From positions 1,116,001 to 1,180,000 of the forward strand of contig JANATG010000008.1 of NCBI GenBank assembly GCA_029449235.1: a stretch of 64,000 nucleotides of DNA, read 5' to 3'. The translations under genes and the position numbers were made by a program. This DNA comes from Linnemannia schmuckeri (lineage: Eukaryota > Mortierellomycota > Mortierellomycetes > Mortierellales > Mortierellaceae). Below, piece by piece: positions 13,121 through 24,343 of the stretch (position 1 is its first letter; every line of letters begins with the position of its first letter). The notes beneath the pieces were generated by a model. That model did no database searches, was not told the origin of the DNA, and was given only the letters and a program-made list of their open reading frames with translations.

Positions 13121-13883
13121 TAATAAATGGCAAATAAATGGTGACAAAAGGACACGATTCTCAGACAGGATCGGGATGCAAGAACGGGGTCTAATTCTCT
13201 TTCTCTTTCTCTCTTACTCTCTGTCATTTTTTCTCTTTCTCTCTCTCTCTCAATCGATAACAAAGGTCCTATGCTCCTTCTCTCTCATATCCAACTTTCT
13301 TTTCACTTTCGTTATTATTTCTCAGTCTTTCAGTTGCATTCTTGCTCATTTTCACTTTCTTTCTCTTTCTTTCTTATAGCTTCTTTGTTATAAATAAAGT
13401 AAATAGTAAATGCTTAAACCAACCAGGAACAACACGGAGGTCGTCAAAGAAACAAAGAAAAAATCAAGGAGACCACGCAAAATAATAAAACAAAGGGAGG
13501 AAAAAAAAACACAAAATAACCAGGAGGTCAGGTCCATAAAAAAGGGAAAAAACACACAAAAAAAAAGAGCTGTACTTTTACCAAGGGAACAAAACAATAG
13601 AAAGAGCCAGAAGGGGGCAGCAAAGAGGAGTATATACATGCACATACACCACATTATTAGCACCCAATGATAAAGTTTTCAATATCTACCCATGTTAACC
13701 CCTTCTCTTCACGCTACACCTTTCCGCTGTCTTGTTTTTCCTATGCTAGGTTTGTAGGGATGTTTGTGTACAGAATAAGGATGGATTATGCTTACCTTGA
13801 CTAGTGTACAAACAAAAGTAAAAAAAATAAAAGAAAACAAAGTCGTGCACAGCACTGGACGAATCTTGCTCGTGTCTAATTAA

Positions 13884-13886
<3 letters not shown>

Positions 13887-13915
<29 letters not shown>
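13887..13915. repeat. Poly-A tract of 29 bases
   Basis: Uninterrupted A run. It is not preceded by a gene on the plus strand that could make it a genomic copy of a poly-A tail. Confidence 0.95.
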
Positions 13916-13920
<5 letters not shown>

Positions 13921-15360
13921 GAGACGAGAGCACTTCTTGAGGCGAGCATATTTTTTATGTTTAAGGTAGAGGTAGCGGTAATGTGATAGCTGTTGATGCC
14001 GAAGCGCTGAAACTCCGTGTGCACATAAGGCAATGTGCAAAAAAAAAGACAGCCAAAATCATGAATACGACGGAGAACAACCGACAGGGACTAAAAACAG
14101 GTGGAGGGAATGATGGGTGATGAAAGGGGCGGGGGACAGAAACCCTTCCTCTGCTTCATTTCTTAGACACTTCGGATCATGCCTCGAACCAGCGTGACTT
14201 AAGAGTAGAACAAGGCTGAGAGAACAAGAAAGAGAGAGTGTGCGCGCTGCCCTTCGCCCAAAATAGGAGAATCGACTGATCCGAGAGACAAGCACGAAAA
14301 ATCATCGAGAGTGATGAGTGAAAAAAGAGGAAAGGTGAAGTGCAGGCTGCGAAAAACCGCTTCACCACAGACAGGACAAGGATAAACGTTATAAACCATT
14401 CCCATGTCGAGTAGCCGGAAAAAGATCTGCTATCCGAGTTGACAGTGTACCCATATCGCATTGACCGCCGTGAACAAATAGAAACACAGTTTTGATCTAC
14501 AGTAAGATGAAGGGCGATAGATCCAGTCCAGTAATACTGAGGTTGGTTTGAGAAAAAGACATCATAAACGGAAAAAGGCCAGTTTGAGGGAAAGGTGCAG
14601 TGAAGGTGTGAGGATTGAGGGTGTGGTGTGTACCTCTGCAAAGGCGGGGCGGAGGGGTACTGAAGCGAGGGAATCGTAGCCCGTCTTTGCTGAGAGAGAT
14701 ATTAAAAGTGAGAGGCAGAACGTTGGTGGTGGTTGTGGTGGTTGTTGTAGAAGGAAGAAGGGTGAGAAAAGTAAGAGAGGTTGGAAGAGGAGAGGTTGGA
14801 AGAGGAGAGGTCAGAAGAAGAGAGAAAGAGGGATTGAGAGACAGAGAGAGGTTGGAGAGAGTGAGGATGAGGAAGAGTTGGCCAAAGAGTCGGTTGCAAT
14901 AGACGCAGGCAGGATCTGCACATGCTCTTGGAATCGATCTTGGAAGAGAAGAGGAGAGGAGAGGAGGGGGGGGTGAAGAGGGGGGAGAAAAGGGAAGGGA
15001 AAAAGAGAAAAGAGAAAAGAGAGTAAACGAGAAAGTAACGAGGACGCGAAAAGAAAACAAAAAAAAAATGTATGAAAAACGGGAAACGGGCAATGGGTAG
15101 GTGGGTGTGGTGAACGAATTGACCAAATGAATACGTAAAAATAAAGGAGAGAGTGTGTAAGAGGAGAATTAAGGACACACACCGTGGCAATGAGGAAGAA
15201 CAAAGGGGGGGGACAGAACGCGTTATCAGCGGCAACAAAGGGGAAAGGAAGCCGGAAGGGGAGCAAAAAAGAAAAAGAAGGAAAGAAGATGATCGCGTGC
15301 CGGCTGTTTAAGAGAAAGAAGGGGCAAGAACCCATCGCAGTCCCAGGACGTATGCTGTCT

Positions 15361-15416
15361 TATTCTCTTATTCTCTTATTCTCTTATTCTCTTATTCTCT
15401 TATTCTCTTATTCTCT
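15361..15416. repeat. Octanucleotide tandem repeat, TATTCTCT x 7
   Basis: Seven perfect consecutive copies of an 8-base unit followed by a partial copy. The absence of mismatches suggests recent expansion by slippage. Confidence 0.97.
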
Positions 15417-17738
15417 TATGTTTATCTATTGTCGAAGATAGTAAGTATCCTCGATCGGCCGGGGTTTAACTCAGCCATTGAACAAGAAGAAGTGATGATG
15501 ATGATGATGATTACGAAGGCAAAGTCGGATTCGCGACTTCGATGGGGATACGTGATGTATGTGTCTATAAGTAACACGGTGATGAGTGATCACTGATGAT
15601 CTGAAAGGGAGAAGGGAGGGGAAGCGAAAGGAGGGGTGTGTTTTGGGGGGTCCGGTCGGGACTATGAAGAGGATAGAATCATCAATACCAAACATAACCA
15701 GCTTGACCGGACTGGTCATGTTTCAGATCCATTTTTTCCAGTCCCTGTCCCTGATAATATTGTGGCAACAGCAACAGCAACAGCAGCAGCAGTAATAATA
15801 TTCTGCCCCAGGCTGTAATAATCAATTAGAAGCGTCAAAAAGGAGGTTGTTGTCTGCATATATAGCACTTCTCTCTCTCCCTCTCTTTTCTCTTACAGCC
15901 AATTGAATCGTTCTATAGCCATTGCACAACCACACCTGTGGCCCATGGGTTCTTAATTATGCCGATGAATAAACTGCGCGTAAAATAGGAAATAAAAAAG
16001 TAGGAGGGTATGTTGTATGAGATGGCATGAGAGTTGCAGGGAGAAAGAGAAAAAAGAAATAAAGATTGCATCGCAATAATTCAAGGGATAGGCAAGAGTG
16101 CAGTAAAAGACAGGAAGCTAAAGAGAAGGGAGAGGGCAGGCGTCATGATAATAATAACCCATCTGTCCTTCCTACATATGAACCGAAGGGACGTAAGGAC
16201 AAAAACAAAGGAGGATGAAGATGTATAATAAACCAAGGATACGAATTTGCGAATGAGAGAAAAAGGGAGTCGTTTTGTCAGTTGGCGGTGTGGAGCGAGA
16301 GTAAGAGAAAGAGAGCAGCCTTTTTTCTTTTCCTCTCTCTCACACACACTCTCTATTTCCCTCTCTTCTCTCGTCCTTTCTCTCTCTCTCTCTCTCTCAT
16401 TCTTTGTTCTCTCATAACACACTAATTCAAACAAAGAGAAGAAAAATAAAAAAAGAAAAGGCCATATGGGAGCTGCATAGGGAAAAAAAGGACGGTTGCA
16501 CCTGAATAGCATGGTGTATTGCCCATGGATATCGTAAAAAAAGGTCGTTGCAAGCTCATTCGAAATGGACTGGATTCATGCATAACTGACTGCACGCAAA
16601 AAAATCGTTATGGACTCTCTCTCTCTCTTTCCAGTACTCCTCCTCGCTCTTGCACTCACACAGTCTCTTTTTTCATTTGTTTTTTTTTCTTGTTTACACA
16701 GCTATTTGTCCTAACAAATTCTCACAATGCAGAGTTGCAATATGCATATCAAGAAGATCGAAAATATACAAACTGGATCGAGTGTAACCATGGCCTTGTA
16801 GTCTGTGTGTAGGCTGTAGTTATTGTCGTTGTTGTTGTTTTGTACTGGGTATATGTGGTCCCTGCATTTCGCAATGAAACGAGTGTTTTGCAATGTCCAC
16901 AACACTTTCTCATCAGATGCGATGAATGCCACTAGGCACAAATGGGACCAATTGTTCCAGAGTAAAAGGACAGAAAAGTGTGCAAAGTGGGAGTAGGGGG
17001 TTCCTGAAAGTAAGACGAAGTCTTATTGGTGAGAAGTTAGAAAGCGTTTAATTACCTTCTAAGTTGGATTGGTTGGTATTGGAGGCGTGATAGGGAGAGA
17101 GGGAGGAGAGTGAGGAAGAGAGTTGGTGTGGGAATAGATAAAGGTAAGATTGCGTGTGCTGACGGGAAGTGGTCGTTTCAATAGAGTGTGAGGTGAGTAT
17201 AAGATGCAAAGGGTGCAAGGAATGGAATGGGGGTCGGGTTGATGAGAGGAATGAGCGAGCGAGTGAATGAGAATGGAGGAAATTGGAAGAGAATAATAAA
17301 GAGTAAAGAAGGTTGCCTCAAGGAAGGGGTGAGGAAGAAGATACGAGGCAAAGAAGAAAAAGAGGGAAGGAGGGAGGAAGGGAGGAAGGACGCAAAAGAG
17401 AGAAGGACCGAAGAAGGAGAGTGAAAAGGAAGAGAGAAGGGAGGGTAAGAAGGGAAAAGAGAAGAGAAGAGAAAAGAAACGAAAAGAATAACAAAAACAG
17501 AAAGAAGGAAAGCAAGAACAAGGACAAGGACAAGGATCAGGAAAGGGGTGCAGGCAGTGAGAGAGACGCTGACACCGAATTACGGCAATAACTGAACACT
17601 GAATTGGAGTGTTGGACTGAGAGAAGGAAAGTCAGGGCGATCAATCAGTCAGTCTAATTGTTTGGACAGAATATTGTGCAACCTATACCCGCACAATCAC
17701 TCACTCACTCACTCAGAAGGATTACCGACAATGAGCAG

Positions 17739-17770
<32 letters not shown>
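17739..17770. repeat. Poly-A tract of 32 bases
   Basis: Uninterrupted A run about 35 bases after a short CACT/ACTC repeat (about 17695-17715), in the gene-poor block. Confidence 0.95.
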
Positions 17771-17772
<2 letters not shown>

Positions 17773-18283
17773 TATCGCCGTTGGTGTAAGAACTCCTCAT
17801 CCCGGGAGATGAAGAATAAATATCCTCCGGACCATAAACAAACGTAAAACAAACAAACATCATTCGTCCTCTCTTCAACCCTTGACCGACTTGCTCGACA
17901 TTCCGTTAATTCTTACTCGCTGCTGCCTCTGCTGCTGGGTAATTAAAATAAAACAATGCGATAAAAATAAATACTTTATATGCAAACCAGAGAAATGAAC
18001 GGACGGATGGTAACTTTAATGCCCCCCGATGAAAAACCATCTTCCAGAAGGACTATCCATAATTCAAAAGGAAACCCTATTTTCCGCATTCACACATACA
18101 CTGTCCATCTCTTAATTCCTCGCATTGCTCTCTTCACTTCTCTTATTTACTTTTCTATGTTCTCGATCTTGACCTTCTCTCTCAACTTCTTAACGCCATG
18201 TGCCCTTCCATGACCGTTTTTACTTTTTTGTTTTCTCTTACTCGCTCCTCTTTCCCTTCGATACTTCGCTGCACATTAATATC

Positions 18284-18308
18284 TTTTTTTTTTTTTTTTT
18301 TTTTTTTT
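18284..18308. repeat. Poly-T tract of 25 bases
   Basis: Uninterrupted T run within a pyrimidine-rich plus-strand segment, with a second T run nearby at about 18379-18391. Confidence 0.95.
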
Positions 18309-19517
18309 GTTCCTTTGAAGAAGGGAGAGGATGAACGAAAGGTACTTGTTCATCGCTTAGGTGACTCAAACATGCAGTTTTTTTTTTTTTTATGTGGCAA
18401 AAAACTTGTTTTCCTCAGCTGCACCGGAGCATTTGCACAACCCCGCCCACTGGAACAAAATAGAGTGTCCAATTCCCTCTTCATCCATGTCTGCACATCT
18501 TCTCTCCACTCAGGTCTCCTGCCTTCGAGTTAACAATTCCTTGCAAATGTCCCAACATTGACTTTCATTTGTCATCCATCTACCAACGAGGCATAACAGC
18601 ATGCAAAACATATTCTACCAAAAGGTCTGCTGCTTGAAGCTGCTTTAAGCCTCTACCTCATCCATATCATCGTCGTGATTGCCATTCCCTTTACCCACCC
18701 ACCAGGGTTGGCTCGCCACTTTCATTCTCGCGGAGTTTATATATTTTTTATTTTTATTTCGCGCTGTGCCTATCTATCGAAGTCTGAACCAGATGTAGGT
18801 AATCACATCAAAATATAAGGCTCCCGGCTCTTTGATCTATGTTTGCCAGATGAGAGTGGTATTGCTATTCATGAGCTGGCTCTTGGGGGAGATGCTCAGA
18901 AATATGAATGGCATGCTCTCTTTTTTTTTTTTTTTTTTTATGTATTTAATCCCCTTTCTATATCATTGGTACTTCTAGTTTTTTTTGCTCTCATGAATAA
19001 ATAGCATTCGAGATCCCACGTCTTGAAAATTGAATGGTCTGCTGGAAGAAAGAAACAACATGATTGTCTACTCTATTCTCTTTTCTCCCTTCTCACTACT
19101 GTACTCATCTCTTGCCCTATCTCACACCACCAACCGCCAGAGGCATGATGCGCTGAATTTTATTTAGTTTTTGTTGAGTGTGCATTGTTTGAATGAAGAT
19201 CCCATGGGAGTGTGTTTCTTGTCCTGTCTTGGATGGATGTCCGCTGTCCACTCGATTTCAAGGGTGCGTGCCCAGGGCACAGACATAGACTTACTCATCA
19301 GACACTCCCACCCACCTACCTATCCACCACATCCTCCTGCGAAACAATAGATCTGTATGCAGTTTTTAATTATTGTGTATTAGCAAAAAAGCAAAGATAA
19401 ATGACAAAAATGAAAGTGGTAAAAGGACAATAAGACAAAAAAGGCTACAACAAAAAAAACAAGGGCAGGAAACACAAAGGGGGTAAGAAGCGGAGGAAGA
19501 GGAGGAAGGATAAGCGG

Positions 19518-21704
19518 TTACAGATCAACGACCATGAGGGCAGACCCCCTCACCCTATACACACCCAACCGTTGAGCAAGACCTGCAAGACGATGCCCAA
19601 ACCCCATACTTGCCGTCGTCATGGACGATGTGGACGAGGACAGGTTGGATGCAGAAGAGGAGGAATAAGATGATGATTTCAGTAATGGTGGGGGTGGAGA
19701 CATGTTGGTGTCACTGTCTGGACTTGAGTCCATCCTGTCGAGGTGGTGCTGATGATGGTGCTGATGCTGTTGTATTGTGCTTGATGCTTTGTAAAAGCTG
19801 GAGCCCTTTGTTAGAAGTAGAAGCGGGGTCGATACAGATCTGCGGTAGCCTGTCGTCTCGTTGTTCTTGTGTCCTGATGTACCATTTGCTGCTGTTGAGG
19901 ATGATGAGCGAGACTTCTTGGATCGACGGTGCTGTGAGGATGATGAAGAGGGCGATTTAGAACAGCCGTCGTGGCGAATGTCGTGTGAACTCTGCGTTCG
20001 ACTGAGAATCGGCCAGCGTTTGGAGAGCCCATGAAGATCGAATTCATCCGTGCAGAGATCAGCAGTGGTTGTCTCTTGGTTGTAGTCAGACTTGCAGTCT
20101 CGTGGCATTGAGTGTTGTCTGGGCTCGTCCATCACCGCCGAATCCGACTCGGGGTGGAGGGTCTCGATCGACACCCTTGAAGGAACGCCTTGCACAGCTT
20201 CATCCTGGCTTTGACCGCCACGGTCCTCGTTGTGGTCGTCGTCATCTCCCATGCTGTCATCTATATAGACGCTGGGTGAAGGAGAGATGGCAGAGGCAGA
20301 CTCGGGACAGGGTGAGAGAATTTCGATAATGATGTCGTCGTCGACCAAAGGTGCAGTAGCAGCAGTCGTAAGTAGGGTTGAGAACTGAGGAGGAGGAGGA
20401 GGGGAGTAGTTGCGGTGCAGGAGCTCGTTGTTGACCCACATGGGCCGGACCCGGACAACCTCATTGATGATCCTACTCTGTAGCACCTGGGACTCTTTGG
20501 CAGCACTCCAATAGTGGACCCAGCTCAGACTTTGAAGACAGGGCTCCTCTCTCAACTCTTGCTGCTGACGCGATTGGAGGTGCTGGGGCTCGAAGGAGTT
20601 GATGTACCGGATCTCGATCATCGGATAAAGTCTCTCCATCGCCTCAAAGACCTGGCTGTACTGTGCCTGCTCATCTACGGAACCAACAAAAACATATCCC
20701 ACCACGGGTTCCACACTCATGGAGGGGTCGTAAAGAGTCGACGACGCCGTGTTGGATGTAGAGGTCTTGCGGGCGTGTCCCATCACCATGCCTCCCTCAA
20801 CCAATGTGTCATCCTCCTCCGGGACAGTTGTCCTTGTCGTCTCCTTTGATGTGATCTGGACACGGGACCCCTTGACGCGACCAGCGTTGGCAGACTTGAT
20901 CGCCATGGTGGCAGGTCCCGGTCGACTATCCTCTCCAGGGGGGATCTTGACAAAGTTGACCCAGCTTCCGAACCTAGACGCAGCGGTCTCAACATACTCC
21001 AATGAGGCGGGTGACTCTGGTGCTGGGTAGAGGTGAACGACGGGCATGTCCCACCACAAGGCAGTCTGCGTCAACCATTCAACATGGCGCTCAAACGTAA
21101 GCTCGGAATGGGTATCGATGTGATGTGTGACAGTGATAGTGGGTATTGGTGGCTGAGGCGGCTGTTGTGGTTGCTGTCGCTGTTGCTGCTGTTTTGTCAA
21201 TGTCAGAGTCGAACCCTTTGGTTGCAGCCAGGAGTTGGAGGAGTAGCTGTGGTGGTACTCAGGAAGTACCTCCTCTGAACCCAATGCTACTTGTTGGTGC
21301 TGCTGGTGCTGTTGCTGTTGCTTCGCCTGTTGCTTGAGTTGACGTCTCTCTGAGCCCTTGATACTGTTCTTACGCTGAAAATCTTTGATGCGCTTAATAC
21401 TGTTGCTCACGCGATTAATACCGTTCCATGCAGGCTGCTGATTGTCGTCCTCAAAGGAAGAGGAGTGCTTCTGCTGCTGTACAGTAGGCTGAGGCGGCAG
21501 AGGTCTTTGGATTGAAGCAGTGGCGGTGGCGGTGGCGCTGCCGCTGCTGCTGCTCCGATATTGCTGTTGCAAAAGATGAAGTCTGTGAGTCTCTTCCTCC
21601 TCTGCAAGGGCCACCTCTACCACATCAAGAGCATCGAAATTGGGACGGTCCAGTCGGTAAGGGTTACGGAGCTGAAAGGGGGTTGATTGTTGTTTCATAG
21701 CCAT
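19518..21704 (-). CDS. Hypothetical protein of 728 residues with conserved-looking core and low-complexity arms
   Basis: Not recognised. It is a single uninterrupted frame; the ATG at 21704 is the first in frame. The first 40 residues are non-repetitive, followed by Gln/Ser-rich sequence. Two stretches look folded. Residues about 190-265 contain THHIDTHSEL, VEWLTQTALWWDMPVVHLYPAP and a segment ending NFVKIPPGED. Residues about 335-430 contain VGYVFVGSVDEQ, a MERLYPMIEIRYI strand-like segment and VHYWSAAKESQVLQ. The alternation of hydrophobic strands and helices in both could form an alpha/beta domain, but no catalytic motif is evident. The C-terminal 250 residues are Ser/His/Asp-rich and probably disordered. 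No signal peptide or membrane helix is seen, so it is probably cytosolic or nuclear. Coding status is supported by length and by two extended non-repetitive regions. Confidence 0.75.
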   Translation of the reverse strand: MAMKQQSTPFQLRNPYRLDRPNFDALDVVEVALAEEEETHRLHLLQQQYRSSSSGSATATATASIQRPLPPQPTVQQQKHSSSFEDDNQQPAWNGINRVSNSIKRIKDFQRKNSIKGSERRQLKQQAKQQQQHQQHQQVALGSEEVLPEYHHSYSSNSWLQPKGSTLTLTKQQQQRQQPQQPPQPPIPTITVTHHIDTHSELTFERHVEWLTQTALWWDMPVVHLYPAPESPASLEYVETAASRFGSWVNFVKIPPGEDSRPGPATMAIKSANAGRVKGSRVQITSKETTRTTVPEEDDTLVEGGMVMGHARKTSTSNTASSTLYDPSMSVEPVVGYVFVGSVDEQAQYSQVFEAMERLYPMIEIRYINSFEPQHLQSRQQQELREEPCLQSLSWVHYWSAAKESQVLQSRIINEVVRVRPMWVNNELLHRNYSPPPPPQFSTLLTTAATAPLVDDDIIIEILSPCPESASAISPSPSVYIDDSMGDDDDHNEDRGGQSQDEAVQGVPSRVSIETLHPESDSAVMDEPRQHSMPRDCKSDYNQETTTADLCTDEFDLHGLSKRWPILSRTQSSHDIRHDGCSKSPSSSSSQHRRSKKSRSSSSTAANGTSGHKNNETTGYRRSVSTPLLLLTKGSSFYKASSTIQQHQHHHQHHLDRMDSSPDSDTNMSPPPPLLKSSSYSSSSASNLSSSTSSMTTASMGFGHRLAGLAQRLGVYRVRGSALMVVDL

Positions 21705-23639
21705 GGAATGAGAGGGCCGGAAAGAAAATAAAGAGGGAAGAAGGAAGGGGTTGTTCGCTATTGTCGAGAAAGAGGCACTACGATGAGAGGAAGGAAATGG
21801 GGAGATCGATCAATTAGAGGTAAACGGTAGAAGTAAAAAAACTAGAAAGAAAAAAAAAAAAAGAAAAAAAGAAAAGTCAATGCTGACCAGAAGGAAGGGT
21901 ATGTGTGCCCGGCTTTTGTGTGTAGCTTTTTGTTAACTGCTGGTTTTTGGTTAATGTCCAATTGGGCCAGCCATGGCTCTAATCGGCTACTGGCAGATGC
22001 AGGGAAGCCAACCTCACTCACACGACAACAGCAATACTACGACACAAAAGGATAGAATGAAGGATGTAACAGGACCGATATTGGGCTAGCGGTTGGTTAC
22101 ATACCGCCTTCTTCTCATTCCGTATTCCCATCTCGACTGAAAGAAAAAAACATGTTGCTCGCAACAATGACATGAACCGTTGACCGTTGAATGACATCCA
22201 ACCCCATTTTTCGGGGACCAAATCCATCTGAGAATCTATCAACCAGCTCATCCATAGTCTGCGATGCGAAACTACAGGAATGGATGGATGATTACCCCGC
22301 GAAACCTCTTCCTTTTTGATCTACTGTACACCGATGGTTGATTGAGAACCACTTGTCTTTGCTGCAATGTCAAGAACATGCTCTTGTTCTCTCTCAATGT
22401 TCTTTTAGTATAATTGAGGTTGCAGCAACAGAAGGAAGGGAAGGGTCAAATACTGAGAGCGTACAATTTGCACGGGCCTATTCCAAACTCAACCATACCA
22501 TGACTGGCCTTTGATGAAAAGATAAAAAACATAAAAGCTGAAAACGAGGGCTGTGGGCTGTGGTGCTGGAGGGAGTGAAAAGCAGGTTTTGGATGGTCAT
22601 GGTGAGAGGAGTGCAAAAAACATGCTCAGTTTGTTTCTCTCGTTTTTCAAAGACGTGACTTTGTATGCAAGGTTCAAAGGTGATATTATCCAATCGCTGT
22701 CGTTCCAGCACTCGATTCTTTCTTCTCCACGTTTTTTTGTGCCGCACAACTTTCGACTTATAAGCTTTACTTTTCTTAACTTATGAGACGGCAGGTTGAA
22801 GCGGGTGTGTTTTCTGTCACAAGGACAATGAGTGAGTGAGTGAGAAAAAAGTTTGACAAGCAAGGGGAGGCATAAGAGAGCCCTCTCTTTTTTTTTTTTC
22901 TTCTGACCATGATATTTGACCCTTTTGGCACCCTGAAACTTTGAGAGGCAGAAGAAGTAAAGGAATAGAAAGGTAAGAAGCGAGGATAAGAATCATCAAG
23001 CGCAGAACATTCATGAAATAAAATCTGCGAGATAGAAACTAAAGAAGAGAAAAGGAAGGAGAAAGAGCGAGTTGGGCTATATGCAAACTTTGTTCTTTTG
23101 TTATGAGCTGCTGTTGATTATTGTTCCCTTGAAGCCCTTTACCAATAGCTCGCGGGAAGACACTCTTTTCTTTCACACCCTTGGTGAGCCATGCATGTGG
23201 TGCAATCATTCCAGCAATAAAGAACAACGTAAATAGAAAAAAAAGGCAGAAATGGTCAAGTCTGTATACCCTTCTCTTTTTCTGTAATGTGGACACCGGC
23301 AAGATTACCGAGGCGACGTATAAAAAAAATGAATATCTGCTGCTCTTCCGGTAGTTCTCCGTGGTTGCATGCTATGTATGACATGTCCAATGTAACAATC
23401 ATCAAGATTTTTTTTTGTTCATGGCATGCAAGGACTCGCTCTTGTTCTGTTCTTGATCTGAACGCCCGTTCCTTTTCTGGTCCATCCCAGGCGCCATATC
23501 CACCTGCGTCCGTCGTTCAAAGTCGAAACGATGGCAATTGTCAATAGGCGCAGGTAGTACATGGTTGTTGTTTGTATCAAGGGAAGCATGAGTAATGAAT
23601 AGAGGGGGATTGAGAAGTTAGAACACAATTGGCTCTCGT
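21705..23639. other. Intergenic region between divergent genes
   Basis: This carries the upstream region of the minus-strand 728-residue gene and the distal promoter of the Zn2Cys6 gene. Purine-rich plus-strand sequence next to 21704 (about 21710-21880) fits a pyrimidine-rich leader for the minus-strand gene. An A-rich run lies at 21847-21872 and a T run at 22888-22900. No gene is supported. Confidence 0.5.
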
Positions 23640-24343
23640 TAAAGTTCTCAATTATTCTCTAACAGCCTTCTCTTCACTCAACAACGTCCCCTTTCTCTTG
23701 CTTGTTGCTTGTTGCTTGTGCCTTTTTCTTTTTTTTGCTTTGTGTTGTTCACTCATTCGTTGTTTTTGTCTTTCTTCATTCCTTCTTGCTAATCTCCAAC
23801 TCATCTCTTTTTCTCTCCACTTGTCTTCTTGATTCTTTTTCTTACTTTCATACTTTTTTCACGCTTACACTCTTTCTACACGTACACACTCCCTCTCCTT
23901 CCATTTTCTCTCTTTCCCTTGTCGACATTCCCAGCAAACCGCCAAAACACCAATTTTTCTTCCTTGTGTTCCTCGCCTGCGCCACTTTTCCTTCGCTTTT
24001 CTGCCTGTCCTCTCTACCCCCTGACATTTCCTTGCAAATACTCACTCACATCCCTTGCACACTTATTCACGCCCCACTCTCGACTTTGAAGCCTCCACTG
24101 ACTGGATATCCCGCTACACGCATTTCCTTTTATCAGGGGCGATCAATCAATCTCAGACAAATAGCCTCACTTTTGATCATCACCACCCACTCACGACTGT
24201 CATCCATTCGGCATAGCCACATACATCACCACGTTATATAGTCCCCTCGACCCTTCTCTTTCAGCAACTTGACTTTCCGTCATCTCTCCTCTCTTCAAAA
24301 GACTTCAACTTGTCAGGAGTGATACTCTGGTCCATTCAATTTG
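23640..24343 (+). promoter_or_regulatory. Pyrimidine-rich 5' leader/promoter of the Zn2Cys6 gene
   Basis: About 700 bases of strongly CT-rich plus-strand sequence directly before the ATG at 24344. This composition is typical of fungal promoters and 5' leaders and recurs before the velvet and Spt23-like genes. Open frames inside it are Ser/Phe/Leu strings and are not called genes. Confidence 0.5.

Larger units (their letters stand above)
13121..19517. other. Gene-poor region of homopurine/homopyrimidine blocks and simple repeats
   Basis: I see no convincing gene in this stretch. CT-rich blocks lie on the plus strand at about 13190-13390 and 16320-16410. GA-rich blocks lie at about 14690-15030 and 17100-17560. 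Long A or T runs lie at 13887-13915, 17739-17770, 18284-18308 and 18922-18939. Open frames here are mostly Ser/Phe/Leu or Lys/Arg/Glu strings with no recognisable motif. The last few hundred bases should hold the 3' untranslated region of the gene ending at 19518. Confidence 0.55.

Noticed and set aside
14497..15335. Three overlapping minus-strand frames of 174-209 codons
   Set aside because: All are Ser/Phe/Leu/Pro strings in the same homopyrimidine block; no motif and no preferred frame.
11946..19517. tRNA, snRNA or other structural RNA genes in the gene desert
   Set aside because: Scanned by eye for T-loop and anticodon-arm patterns and for conserved snRNA motifs; none convincing. tRNAscan-SE and Infernal would be decisive.
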